This document shows positions 26,625 through 33,060 of a stretch of 64,000 nt of DNA, in pieces (position 1 is the stretch's first letter; each line of letters begins with the position of its first letter). Both the position numbers and the translations under genes were made by a program. The stretch is from the NCBI RefSeq assembly GCF_965221685.1, contig NZ_OZ244907.1. One strand, 5' to 3'. The notes under the pieces were generated by a model. It did not search any database. It saw only the letters and a program-made list of their open reading frames with translations, and had not been told where the DNA came from. This DNA comes from Palauibacter sp022826685. Its GTDB lineage: Bacteria > Gemmatimonadota > Gemmatimonadetes > Palauibacterales > Palauibacteraceae.

Positions 26625-27038
26625 TCAACCGTCCGGATATGCGAACGGGTTGAAGGTCTTCACGCCGAGTCGCTCGAAGTCCCGGACGTTGCGCGTCACC
26701 ACGGTCAGCCGGTTCGCGATGGCTGCGGCGCCGATCATGGCATCCTGGAGGAGCGTATCCGATTGCCGGTGCATTAGCCTCGCCCATTCGCGGAACGTGG
26801 ACGCGTCCACCGGCAGCACGTCGTACGTATCGAGTACCTTGTCGAGCCACGTCTCAAGTTCCGCGGCCTTGGCGGGATCCTGCTCGCGGGTGATTTCGAT
26901 TCCGGCCTGAATCTCGCCGATCGTTACCGCGGACAGACGCAGATCTGCGTTGGGAACCTCTCGAAACCACGCCAGAACTCCGCCGTGCGGTCTGGGACGC
27001 CGCAACTCCGAGACGATGTTCGTATCGAGCAGGAACAC
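26625..27038 (-). CDS. PIN-domain ribonuclease toxin (FitB/VapC-like)
   Basis: From GTG 27038 the 137-residue product starts VFLLDTNIVSEL, the usual opening of FitB-like PIN proteins. The acidic cluster is D5, E42 (VTIGEIQAGI), D99 (LLQDAMIGAAA) and D120 (VTRNVRDFERLGV), and the TRN-x2-DF signature near the end is typical. It should be a Mg2+-dependent RNase. The start is inferred from the family's N-terminus, 4 bases after the antitoxin stop. The partner antitoxin is of the Phd/YefM type, unlike the ribbon-helix-helix antitoxin of the nearby VapC, so the two modules are unlikely to cross-neutralise (inference). Confidence 0.88.
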   Translation of the reverse strand: MFLLDTNIVSELRRPRPHGGVLAWFREVPNADLRLSAVTIGEIQAGIEITREQDPAKAAELETWLDKVLDTYDVLPVDASTFREWARLMHRQSDTLLQDAMIGAAAIANRLTVVTRNVRDFERLGVKTFNPFAYPDG

Positions 27039-27042
27039 TCTG

Positions 27043-27303
27043 CTATTCGAAGTCCGGGGCCGGCCGCTGCCGGATCTCGCGACGCGGCGGAACGAGTCTG
27101 TCCGTCCGGGCCTCGGGTGCCAGAAGCAGTTCCTTGAGAGTCGGTTTGGCCATTTTCTCGAGTCGACGCCAGTGATCGATGGGAACCAGGACGGCGGTCT
27201 CGACGCCTCGTTTCGTGACAACCTGCGGCCCGTGCCTCAATGCGGTCTCAAGGAACGCGCTGAAGCGTGCCTTCGCCTCCTGAATCTGCCATGTATCGCG
27301 CAT
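27043..27303 (-). CDS. Phd/YefM-family antitoxin
   Basis: The 86-residue product starts MRDTWQIQEAKARFSAFLET, the standard Phd/YefM N-terminus in which the first strand and helix dimerise and bind DNA, followed by GPQVVTKRGVETAVLVPIDHWRRL. The C-terminal part (PTLKELLLAPEARTDRLVPP) should wrap the PIN toxin encoded directly downstream. ATG 27303 is chosen over ATG 27318 because GGGGG sits just before it. A perfect palindrome lies 32 bases upstream of the start. Confidence 0.88.
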   Translation of the reverse strand: MRDTWQIQEAKARFSAFLETALRHGPQVVTKRGVETAVLVPIDHWRRLEKMAKPTLKELLLAPEARTDRLVPPRREIRQRPAPDFE

Positions 27304-27324
27304 CGAGCCCCCGGACAATGAAGT

Positions 27325-27346
27325 GACTAGACATCAGACTAGTCTG
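27325..27346 (-). promoter_or_regulatory. Palindromic operator candidate of the Phd/PIN module
   Basis: CAGACTAGTCTG (27335-27346) is a perfect 12-bp palindrome, and a further ACTAG half-site occurs at 27326-27330, twelve bases from the one inside the palindrome. A weak promoter on the minus strand (TTGCGG at 27364-27359, TAGTCT at 27341-27336, 17-base gap) would overlap it. Phd/YefM antitoxins repress their own operons through such sites. Confidence 0.5.
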
Positions 27347-27381
27347 TATGGGTCGCGACCGCAAGCCATTTCCCGTTTGAC

Positions 27382-27591
27382 TCAGTTGTCGCTGCACAGG
27401 GAGCGGGAGATGGCCTGCTTCGCTTCTTCGTGCAGGCTCGCGGGCACGCGGAGGACCTTCGCGGCCGCCGTCGGTCCCCAGGATACCGGCGCGAACTCCC
27501 CTTCGACCCTGAAGGGGATGTCGCCGGCTTCGAGCGCGAGCCTCGCCGCGAGGAATTCGCTCTCGTCCCACGCCTCGAACACGCGAACCAG
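27382..27591 (-). CDS. DUF2007-like small protein
   Basis: The frame encodes about 69 residues, starting LVRVFEAWDESEFLAARLAL and continuing EAGDIPFRVEGEFAPVSWGP, with a C-terminal EEAKQAISRSL helix. This resembles DUF2007 (putative signal-transducing) proteins, in which a short ferredoxin-like unit begins with a VYEA-type strand. No ATG is available: a CTG at 27591 has GAGAGGCGG upstream and matches the family start, while GTG 27582 is an alternative. It starts 20 bases after the OsmC-like gene on the same strand, so the two are probably co-transcribed. Function unknown. Confidence 0.6.
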   Translation of the reverse strand: MVRVFEAWDESEFLAARLALEAGDIPFRVEGEFAPVSWGPTAAAKVLRVPASLHEEAKQAISRSLCSDN

Positions 27592-27611
27592 ATCGTCGCC
27601 GCCTCTCGTGG

Positions 27612-28076
27612 TCAGGTGACGGTCTCCTCGATGTCGGCGGTCCAGGTCACCTTGATCGCACCCTCCAGCGAGCGGGCGGTGGGGCACTTCGCGCCGTGGC
27701 TGGCGAGCGCGCGGTCCACCGTCTCCCGGGCCTCGGCGGGGACGCGGAGGCGGTAGTGGACGATGATCTCCTCCAGCGTGGGCATGCGGTCGCGGAGGCG
27801 GTTGATCCCCTCCACGTCGGCGGCGATGTCTTCGGGGGCCAGGCGGATGCCGCGCACTTCCAGTGCGCCGTTGAGCGTGCCCAGCATTCAGGCGCCGGTC
27901 GCGGCCACCTGGTAGTCGACGGGGAGCGGCAGGTCCTTCGCGTCGATCCGGTAGTGGGATTTGATGGGTCCGTGGACGCCGAAGTCGATCTCGGTCCCCT
28001 CTTCGAGGCGGGCCCGGCGGTGCACTCCCTCGACCTTCTCGAGCCGCGCACGGGCGGTGTAGAACGGTTCGGACAT
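27612..28076 (-). CDS. OsmC-family thiol peroxidase-like protein with in-frame UGA (candidate selenoprotein)
   Basis: Two same-frame halves form one OsmC protein of 154 residues if the TGA at 27890-27888 is read through. The first half runs MSEPFYTARARLEKVEG to LPVDYQVAATGA; the second runs MLGTLNGALEVRGIRLAPED to CPTARSLEGAIKVTW. In OsmC/Ohr proteins the peroxidatic cysteine lies in exactly this place, normally ATGAC-hLGTL, with the second cysteine 65-70 residues later. Here the TGA takes position 63 and the second cysteine (C131 in AKCPTARSL) is intact. Both halves are well conserved and no frameshift separates them. A SECIS-like hairpin follows the TGA. OsmC-like selenoproteins are, as I recall, known from metagenomic surveys. 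The alternative is a nonsense change from TGC/TGT, or a sequencing error. Confidence 0.75.
27847..27890 (-). promoter_or_regulatory. Candidate bacterial SECIS element in the OsmC-like gene
   Basis: Directly after the UGA, GCGCAC (27868-27863) pairs perfectly with GUGCGC (27857-27852) around the loop UGGAA. The loop begins 25 bases after the UGA and has G at its second position, which fits the published bacterial SECIS consensus as I remember it (loop of 3-14 bases, a G in the first two, 16-37 bases from the UGA). AUGC immediately after the UGA can also pair with GCAU beyond the hairpin (27850-27847), closing a longer stem. High GC raises the chance of a fortuitous hairpin. Confidence 0.6.
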
Positions 28077-28139
28077 GACATGTCTCCTTTACGGGCCCGC
28101 CTTCCCTGCCGCATTTTCGGGCGGCAGGATTCGGGCGTG

Positions 28140-29984
28140 ATGCAAACGAAACGATCGAGAGCGGCCAGAATGACGTCAACCCGTGACAGGAATCGCCTTC
28201 CGGGTGCGGCGGGCCGAGCCGCGGTCCTGATCCTCATGGCGGGCGGGATCGCGGCCTGCGAGCGGGGGTCCGCCGAAACGGCGGACACGGCCCCGTCCAG
28301 CGACCTTTCGGCGCTCAGCGACCGCTTCTGGGACGCCTACCTCTCCTGGAACCCGCTGCAGGCGACCTATCTGGGGGAACACCGCCTCAGCGACCGCGTT
28401 CGTGACATCTCGCCGTCGGGGCGCAACAATCGCCGCCGGGAGGTTCGTGCCCTCGCCGATGCCCTCGCCGCCATCGACCTCGCCTCGCTGCCGCCCGGGA
28501 ACCGGCTGACCTATCTCGCGCTCGACCATCAGCTTTCGGCGGAAGTCGCCGAGCAGACGTGCGATCTCGAGGTGTGGGTGGTGGACCACCGCGAGGGGTT
28601 CCAGCTCGACTTCCTCAACATCGTGGGCGCCCAGCCGCTCGAAACGCCGGTCGACGGCGAGCGCATGATCCGGCGCTGGAACGCGTTCGCGGACTACATC
28701 GACGACTACATCTCCAACCTTCGCACCGGTCTCGAGACGGGTCGGGTCGCGGCGCGCCCATCGGTGAACCGCACGATCGTGCAGCTTGAGGCCCTCCTCG
28801 AACGACCGGTGGAGGAATGGCCCATCTACGCCCCGGCGGGGACGCGGCTCGATGCATGGCCCGAGGGAACGCGCCACGACTTCCGGGCCGGGATCCGCGA
28901 GGCCGCCTCCGAGCGCATTCAGCCGGCGTATGCGAGACTCCGTGACTTCCTGCGCGACGAACTCTATCCGCACTCGCGCACGGGCGCGGAGGTGGGACTC
29001 TCCAGCCTGCCGGGCGGCAGCAACTGCTACGAGGCGATGATCCGCACCTTCACGACGCTCGAACTGACGCCGGCGGAGATCCACGCGCGCGGTCTGGCGG
29101 AGCTGGAGAGGGTCCATGAGGAGCTGCGGACCCTTGGACGGAAAGCCCTCGGCGCGGCCGATCTGAAAGAGCTTCAGCAGCGGCTGCGATCGGACCCGGA
29201 GATGTACTTCCGCTGGCCGGGTGAGATCGTGCAGCAGGCGGAGGAGGCCTACGCGCGGGCGGCCCTCGTTATGCCCGACTGGTTCGGCACGCCGCCGCAA
29301 ACGGAGATGGTGATCCGTCCGATCCCGCTGTACGAAGCGCCGCAGAGCCAGCTCGCCTACTACCGCGAGCCCGCGCCGGATGGATCACGTCCCGGCACGT
29401 ACTACGTGAACACATACCGGCCCGAGATCCGGCCGCGATACCAGGCCGACGTCCTGAGCTTCCACGAGGCGATTCCGGGGCACCACCTCCAGACGGCGAT
29501 CGCCCAGGAGGTCGAGGGTCTGCCCGAGTTCCGAAAGCACCTCGGCTCGGTCGCCTTCGTCGAGGGGTGGGGGCTGTACGCGGAGCGACTCGCCGATGAA
29601 ATGGGTCTCTACGTGGATGACCTGAGCCGCATCGGCCTCGCCTCGTACGATGCCTGGCGGGCCAGCCGGCTCGTCGTCGACACCGGCATCCACGCCTTCG
29701 GCTGGACGCGGGAGGAAGCGGTCGACTTCGTCCGCGAGAACACGCTGCTCGCGGAAGTGAACATCGAAAACGAGGTGGACCGCTACATCACCTCACCCGC
29801 CCAGGCGCTCACCTACAAGCTGGGGCAGCTCGAGATCTCGCGGCTGCGCCGGGAGGCCGAGGCCAGGCTCGGGGAGGCGTTCTCCATCGCCGAGTTCCAC
29901 GACCGGGTGCTGGAGAACGGCGCGCTGAGCCTCCCCGCACTCGGCGACGCGATCGAGAGCTGGCTCGCGGAGACCGCCAGCTAG
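28140..29984 (+). CDS. DUF885-family lipoprotein, putative metallohydrolase
   Basis: This 614-residue protein has a lipoprotein signal (AAVLILMAGGIAACERG, lipobox IAAC). The rest matches DUF885 in length and motifs: FWDAYLSWNPLQATYLGEHR near the start, MIRRWNAFADYIDDYISNLR, SSLPGGSNCYEAMIRTFTTL, and HEAIPGHHLQTAIAQE at about residue 442, a likely zinc site (HE and HH), followed by FVEGWGLYAERLADEMGLY. DUF885 proteins are related to gluzincin-like peptidases, so a peptidase activity is plausible but unproven. ATG 28140 and ATG 28170 are both possible starts. The gene is divergent from the OsmC-like gene, 63 bases apart. Confidence 0.88.
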   Translation: MQTKRSRAARMTSTRDRNRLPGAAGRAAVLILMAGGIAACERGSAETADTAPSSDLSALSDRFWDAYLSWNPLQATYLGEHRLSDRVRDISPSGRNNRRREVRALADALAAIDLASLPPGNRLTYLALDHQLSAEVAEQTCDLEVWVVDHREGFQLDFLNIVGAQPLETPVDGERMIRRWNAFADYIDDYISNLRTGLETGRVAARPSVNRTIVQLEALLERPVEEWPIYAPAGTRLDAWPEGTRHDFRAGIREAASERIQPAYARLRDFLRDELYPHSRTGAEVGLSSLPGGSNCYEAMIRTFTTLELTPAEIHARGLAELERVHEELRTLGRKALGAADLKELQQRLRSDPEMYFRWPGEIVQQAEEAYARAALVMPDWFGTPPQTEMVIRPIPLYEAPQSQLAYYREPAPDGSRPGTYYVNTYRPEIRPRYQADVLSFHEAIPGHHLQTAIAQEVEGLPEFRKHLGSVAFVEGWGLYAERLADEMGLYVDDLSRIGLASYDAWRASRLVVDTGIHAFGWTREEAVDFVRENTLLAEVNIENEVDRYITSPAQALTYKLGQLEISRLRREAEARLGEAFSIAEFHDRVLENGALSLPALGDAIESWLAETAS

Positions 29985-30043
29985 CATCCCGAGTGCGGCC
30001 GCCGGGTTGAGGGGGTGTTGATCCGGCGCGGCACGTTCGGGTC

Positions 30044-31108
30044 ATGTTCTCTTTCGGCAAGATCCCGCGGCCCCGGGCCTTCCTGCGCCCCGGAGCGGAG
30101 CCTCGCGGCTTCGCGCTGCCGTCGGCCATGCTCATGCTGCTGCTCGTATCGCTCATGGCGGCGGGAGGCTTTCTCCTGACCTGGATCGACGGACAGTCCG
30201 CCCGCGCCTTCGCGCGTTCCACAGAGGCTTTCTACGTGGCCGAGAGCGGACTCGCGACGGCGCTCGCGCTCGCCGAGATGCCGAACCCGTCCGTGCCGCC
30301 CCTCACGCTGGGCGTGGGGACCGCGACGGTCTCCTTCGAACCGCTCCTCCAACTGCGGCGCGGAGAGACCGTGTACCGCGTCGAGTCCCGGGGACAGGTC
30401 GTCTCCGGCGGCGCGACCTTCGAACGGTCCGTGGGACAGCTCCTCTGGGTGGCCGGACCACCGCGGGTGCCCGGTGCGCTCGTCCTCGTCGGGAGCGCGG
30501 GCGCCACGCCCCCGAAGGGGAGGATCTCGGGGCTCGATGCGTTCGGGAGCGCCTGTCCGCAGCAGCCCTCGCCGGTGGCGGGCGTCGCGTACTGGGGCGG
30601 GCCGGCGCCGGCGCCGGACACGGCGTTGACGATCGCGGGGGCGCCATCCGAACGATCGATGCCGGCCAGTGTGTCGGTTGCGGCAGAGACCGGCATCCGC
30701 TGGGCGGACTTGCTCGCCTCGTTCGGGCCCATTCCCGACGCGACGGTGCCGCCCGACGGTTGGCCCCATGCCGGCACGGGCTCGACCTACATCCGGATTC
30801 CCGGGTCGGGGTGGCTCGGCCCCGGTTCGAGCGGACGGGGCGCCCTGGTCGTGGAGGGCGACCTGACGCTCGATGACGGCTTCGCCTGGACGGGGCTCGT
30901 TCTCGTGGGAGGGGCGCTGATCCTGAATGGGGACATCTCGGTCCAGGGGAGCGTGGCAAGCGGGCTCGCGGGTGGCGCGGGAGTCGCGGCGGACTTCGGC
31001 GGCCACCGCATCGATCTGCGCTTCAGCGCGTGCGCCGTCGCGGCGGCCGCGGAGGGGCTGACGGCGCCGGCAGCGGCGATCCCGGGCACGTGGTACGAAG
31101 TCTGGTAG
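30044..31108 (+). CDS. PilX-like type IV pilus/pseudopilus-related protein (orphan)
   Basis: This 354-residue protein opens with a prepilin-like leader: basic N-terminus, then EPRGFALPSAMLMLLLVSLM followed by a hydrophobic helix and AFARSTEAFYVAESGLATALALAEM, the AESG pattern seen in PilX N-terminal domains. The remainder is glycine/alanine-rich with beta-like segments (GALVVEGDLTLDDGFAWTGL, LVLVGGALILNGDISVQG) also seen in PilX-like proteins. No other pilus gene is nearby, so it may be a minor pilin whose machinery is encoded elsewhere. It converges on the hydrolase gene 11 bases away. Confidence 0.7.
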   Translation: MFSFGKIPRPRAFLRPGAEPRGFALPSAMLMLLLVSLMAAGGFLLTWIDGQSARAFARSTEAFYVAESGLATALALAEMPNPSVPPLTLGVGTATVSFEPLLQLRRGETVYRVESRGQVVSGGATFERSVGQLLWVAGPPRVPGALVLVGSAGATPPKGRISGLDAFGSACPQQPSPVAGVAYWGGPAPAPDTALTIAGAPSERSMPASVSVAAETGIRWADLLASFGPIPDATVPPDGWPHAGTGSTYIRIPGSGWLGPGSSGRGALVVEGDLTLDDGFAWTGLVLVGGALILNGDISVQGSVASGLAGGAGVAADFGGHRIDLRFSACAVAAAAEGLTAPAAAIPGTWYEVW

Positions 31109-31119
31109 CACCGCCGACG

Positions 31120-31917
31120 CTAGAGGCAGTCGTGGACGAGGCCGAACAGGCCGTCGGGGTTGTCCACGTGCAGCCAATGGCCGCCGGCGAGTTCGTGGAG
31201 GTGTACGCGGCCGTTCAGAGCGGCCGCCCGGAGTCTCGCGAGGTCATCCGCCGAGAGCACGTCCGACCGGGCGGCCCGCACGATGTGGATTTCCGCCGGG
31301 GGGGCCGGCGTCTCGATGACGTCCCAGAGGTCGCGCCTGAAGTAGTCGGCGAGCAACTCTTCGACCGCGTTGGGATCGAGGCGCCACCGGTAGCCGGCAT
31401 CGGCGAGGACGAGGTTCGTCGCCAGCCAGTGCGCGACCGGCGAGGCGAACCCTTCGGCCTCCACGGCCGATACGGCACAGCGTCTCGTCGTGAAGGGCCC
31501 CGGATGCCGGCGAATCACGTCCAGCAGCCGGGCCGCCCCGCCGCCCGGCGAGCGGCGGGAGGGCGTCGCGTCGATCACCCATGCCTGGCCCGGCGTCGCC
31601 GCCGCCGCCACCATCAGCGCCGCCTTGCCGCCGAAGGAATGCCCGAGGACCGCGTCCACGGGCCGTCCCAGCGACTCGGAGAGTTCGAGCACGTCGTGCA
31701 CGCATGCGGCAAGTGTGTGCGGCGGCTCGAAGTTCGGGGAGTGCCCGTGCAGCCGCAGGTCCACGAGCACGGCTCCCCACTCGGGACGCCGGGCGACGAG
31801 CCGGCGGGCGAATGAAGCCCAGTTGCGGCCGGTGCCGTAGATACCATGCAGCACGTAGAGCCAGCGCCGGGAACCGTCCGCCGCGACGGTGTACTGGTGC
31901 AGACGTGGTCGAGACAC
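31120..31917 (-). CDS. Alpha/beta hydrolase (YbfF-like esterase)
   Basis: From GTG 31917 the 265-residue product shows the alpha/beta-hydrolase plan: oxyanion turn LYVLHGIYGTGRNWASFARR, RLHGHSPNFEPPHT, the nucleophile elbow GHSFGGKAAL, an acid region around PPAEIHIVRAARSDVL and the catalytic histidine in AGGHWLHVDNPDG. It is cytoplasmic and probably cleaves small esters or related bonds; the substrate is unknown. The frame is open further upstream (ATG 31978), but that would overlap the divergent YheT gene, so the nearer start is preferred. Confidence 0.85.
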   Translation of the reverse strand: MSRPRLHQYTVAADGSRRWLYVLHGIYGTGRNWASFARRLVARRPEWGAVLVDLRLHGHSPNFEPPHTLAACVHDVLELSESLGRPVDAVLGHSFGGKAALMVAAAATPGQAWVIDATPSRRSPGGGAARLLDVIRRHPGPFTTRRCAVSAVEAEGFASPVAHWLATNLVLADAGYRWRLDPNAVEELLADYFRRDLWDVIETPAPPAEIHIVRAARSDVLSADDLARLRAAALNGRVHLHELAGGHWLHVDNPDGLFGLVHDCL

Positions 31918-31975
31918 GGTCGGAAGGTAAGGCCGGAGGCGAGCGGGACGAACCGTGAAATCCAGCCGAGAACCC

Positions 31976-33001
31976 ATGTCGGAGATCCTGCCGGCCTTCG
32001 AGGCGGCTCCCGGACTCCGGAATCCCCATGCGCAGACCATCGTGGGACGGATGGCGCGCCGGCGCCTCGAGCCGCGGTACGACCGCGTCCGGCTCGACAC
32101 CGACGACGGCGACTTCGTCGATGTCGACGTGTGGCGGGGGCCGGCCGAGCCGGCGGGCGCCTGTCTTCTCCTGCACGGACTCGAGGGAAGCGCCCGCTCC
32201 GGCTACATGGTCACGACGAGCCAGGCGCTGGCAGCCGCCGGCATCCAGGCCGTAGCCCTCAATTTCCGATCGTGCGGCGGCGAGCCGAATCGCCGGCCCG
32301 AGGCCTATCACTCGGGGCGGACCGACGACATCGAGCGCGCCCTGGCTTGGATTGCGGAGCGCTTCCCGGGACGGCCCCGCACGGCGATCGGATTCTCGCT
32401 GGGCGGCAACGCGCTCCTCAACCTCCTCGGGCGTAACGGGGGTGGCGATGGACTCGCCGGGGCCGCGGCCGTATCGGTGCCGTATGACCTCGCGGCAAGC
32501 GCCGACGCCCTCGACCGGGGCATGGGCCGCGTGTACGGGCAGCGTTTCCTGCGCAGCCTGCGAGAAAAAGCTCGGGACAAGGCACTGCGGTTCCCGGGCG
32601 CGGTAGCGCCGGAGGCCGCGACGGCCCGTACGATTCGCGAGTTCGACGACCGACTCACGGCGCCGATCCACGGGTTCCGCAACGCGGCGGATTACTACGC
32701 GCGCTGCAGCGCGAAGCGCTTCGTTGGAGCCGTCGAGATCCCCATGCTCCTGATCCACTCCCGCGACGACCCCCTCGCGCCCGGTGCGTCGGTGCCGGTG
32801 GAAGCGCTGCGGCGGCGCCGGAACCTCCTTCTCGAACTGACGCGGCATGGAGGCCACCTCGGGTTCCTCGCGCGGCGCCGCAGGCGCCGAACCCGCTGGC
32901 TCGAACAGTCGCTCACAGCGTACATCTCGCGTACAATCGGGCGTATGATGCCGTACAACGCGCCGACCTCCGGAACTGTCTTAAACAGGTTGCACCGATG
33001 A
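31976..33001 (+). CDS. YheT-family alpha/beta hydrolase
   Basis: This 341-residue protein matches the YheT (AB hydrolase-4) family: GLRNPHAQTIVGRMARRRLE near the start, CLLLHGLEGSARSGYMVTTS, LNFRSCGGEPNRRPEAYHSG, the nucleophile elbow GFSLGGNALLNLLGR, the acid in LIHSRDDPLAPGASVP and the histidine in HGGHLGFLAR. The role of this family is not settled; it is grouped with esterases. A GTG at 31955 is an alternative start. The last 40 residues extend past the usual domain end. The divergent hydrolase gene lies 58 bases away. Confidence 0.85.
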   Translation: MSEILPAFEAAPGLRNPHAQTIVGRMARRRLEPRYDRVRLDTDDGDFVDVDVWRGPAEPAGACLLLHGLEGSARSGYMVTTSQALAAAGIQAVALNFRSCGGEPNRRPEAYHSGRTDDIERALAWIAERFPGRPRTAIGFSLGGNALLNLLGRNGGGDGLAGAAAVSVPYDLAASADALDRGMGRVYGQRFLRSLREKARDKALRFPGAVAPEAATARTIREFDDRLTAPIHGFRNAADYYARCSAKRFVGAVEIPMLLIHSRDDPLAPGASVPVEALRRRRNLLLELTRHGGHLGFLARRRRRRTRWLEQSLTAYISRTIGRMMPYNAPTSGTVLNRLHR

Positions 33002-33060
33002 CCCTTGCCTTCGTTTGCAAGGCCCCTCAACAACGCACTCAAGCTCACGGGAGAGCCGTT

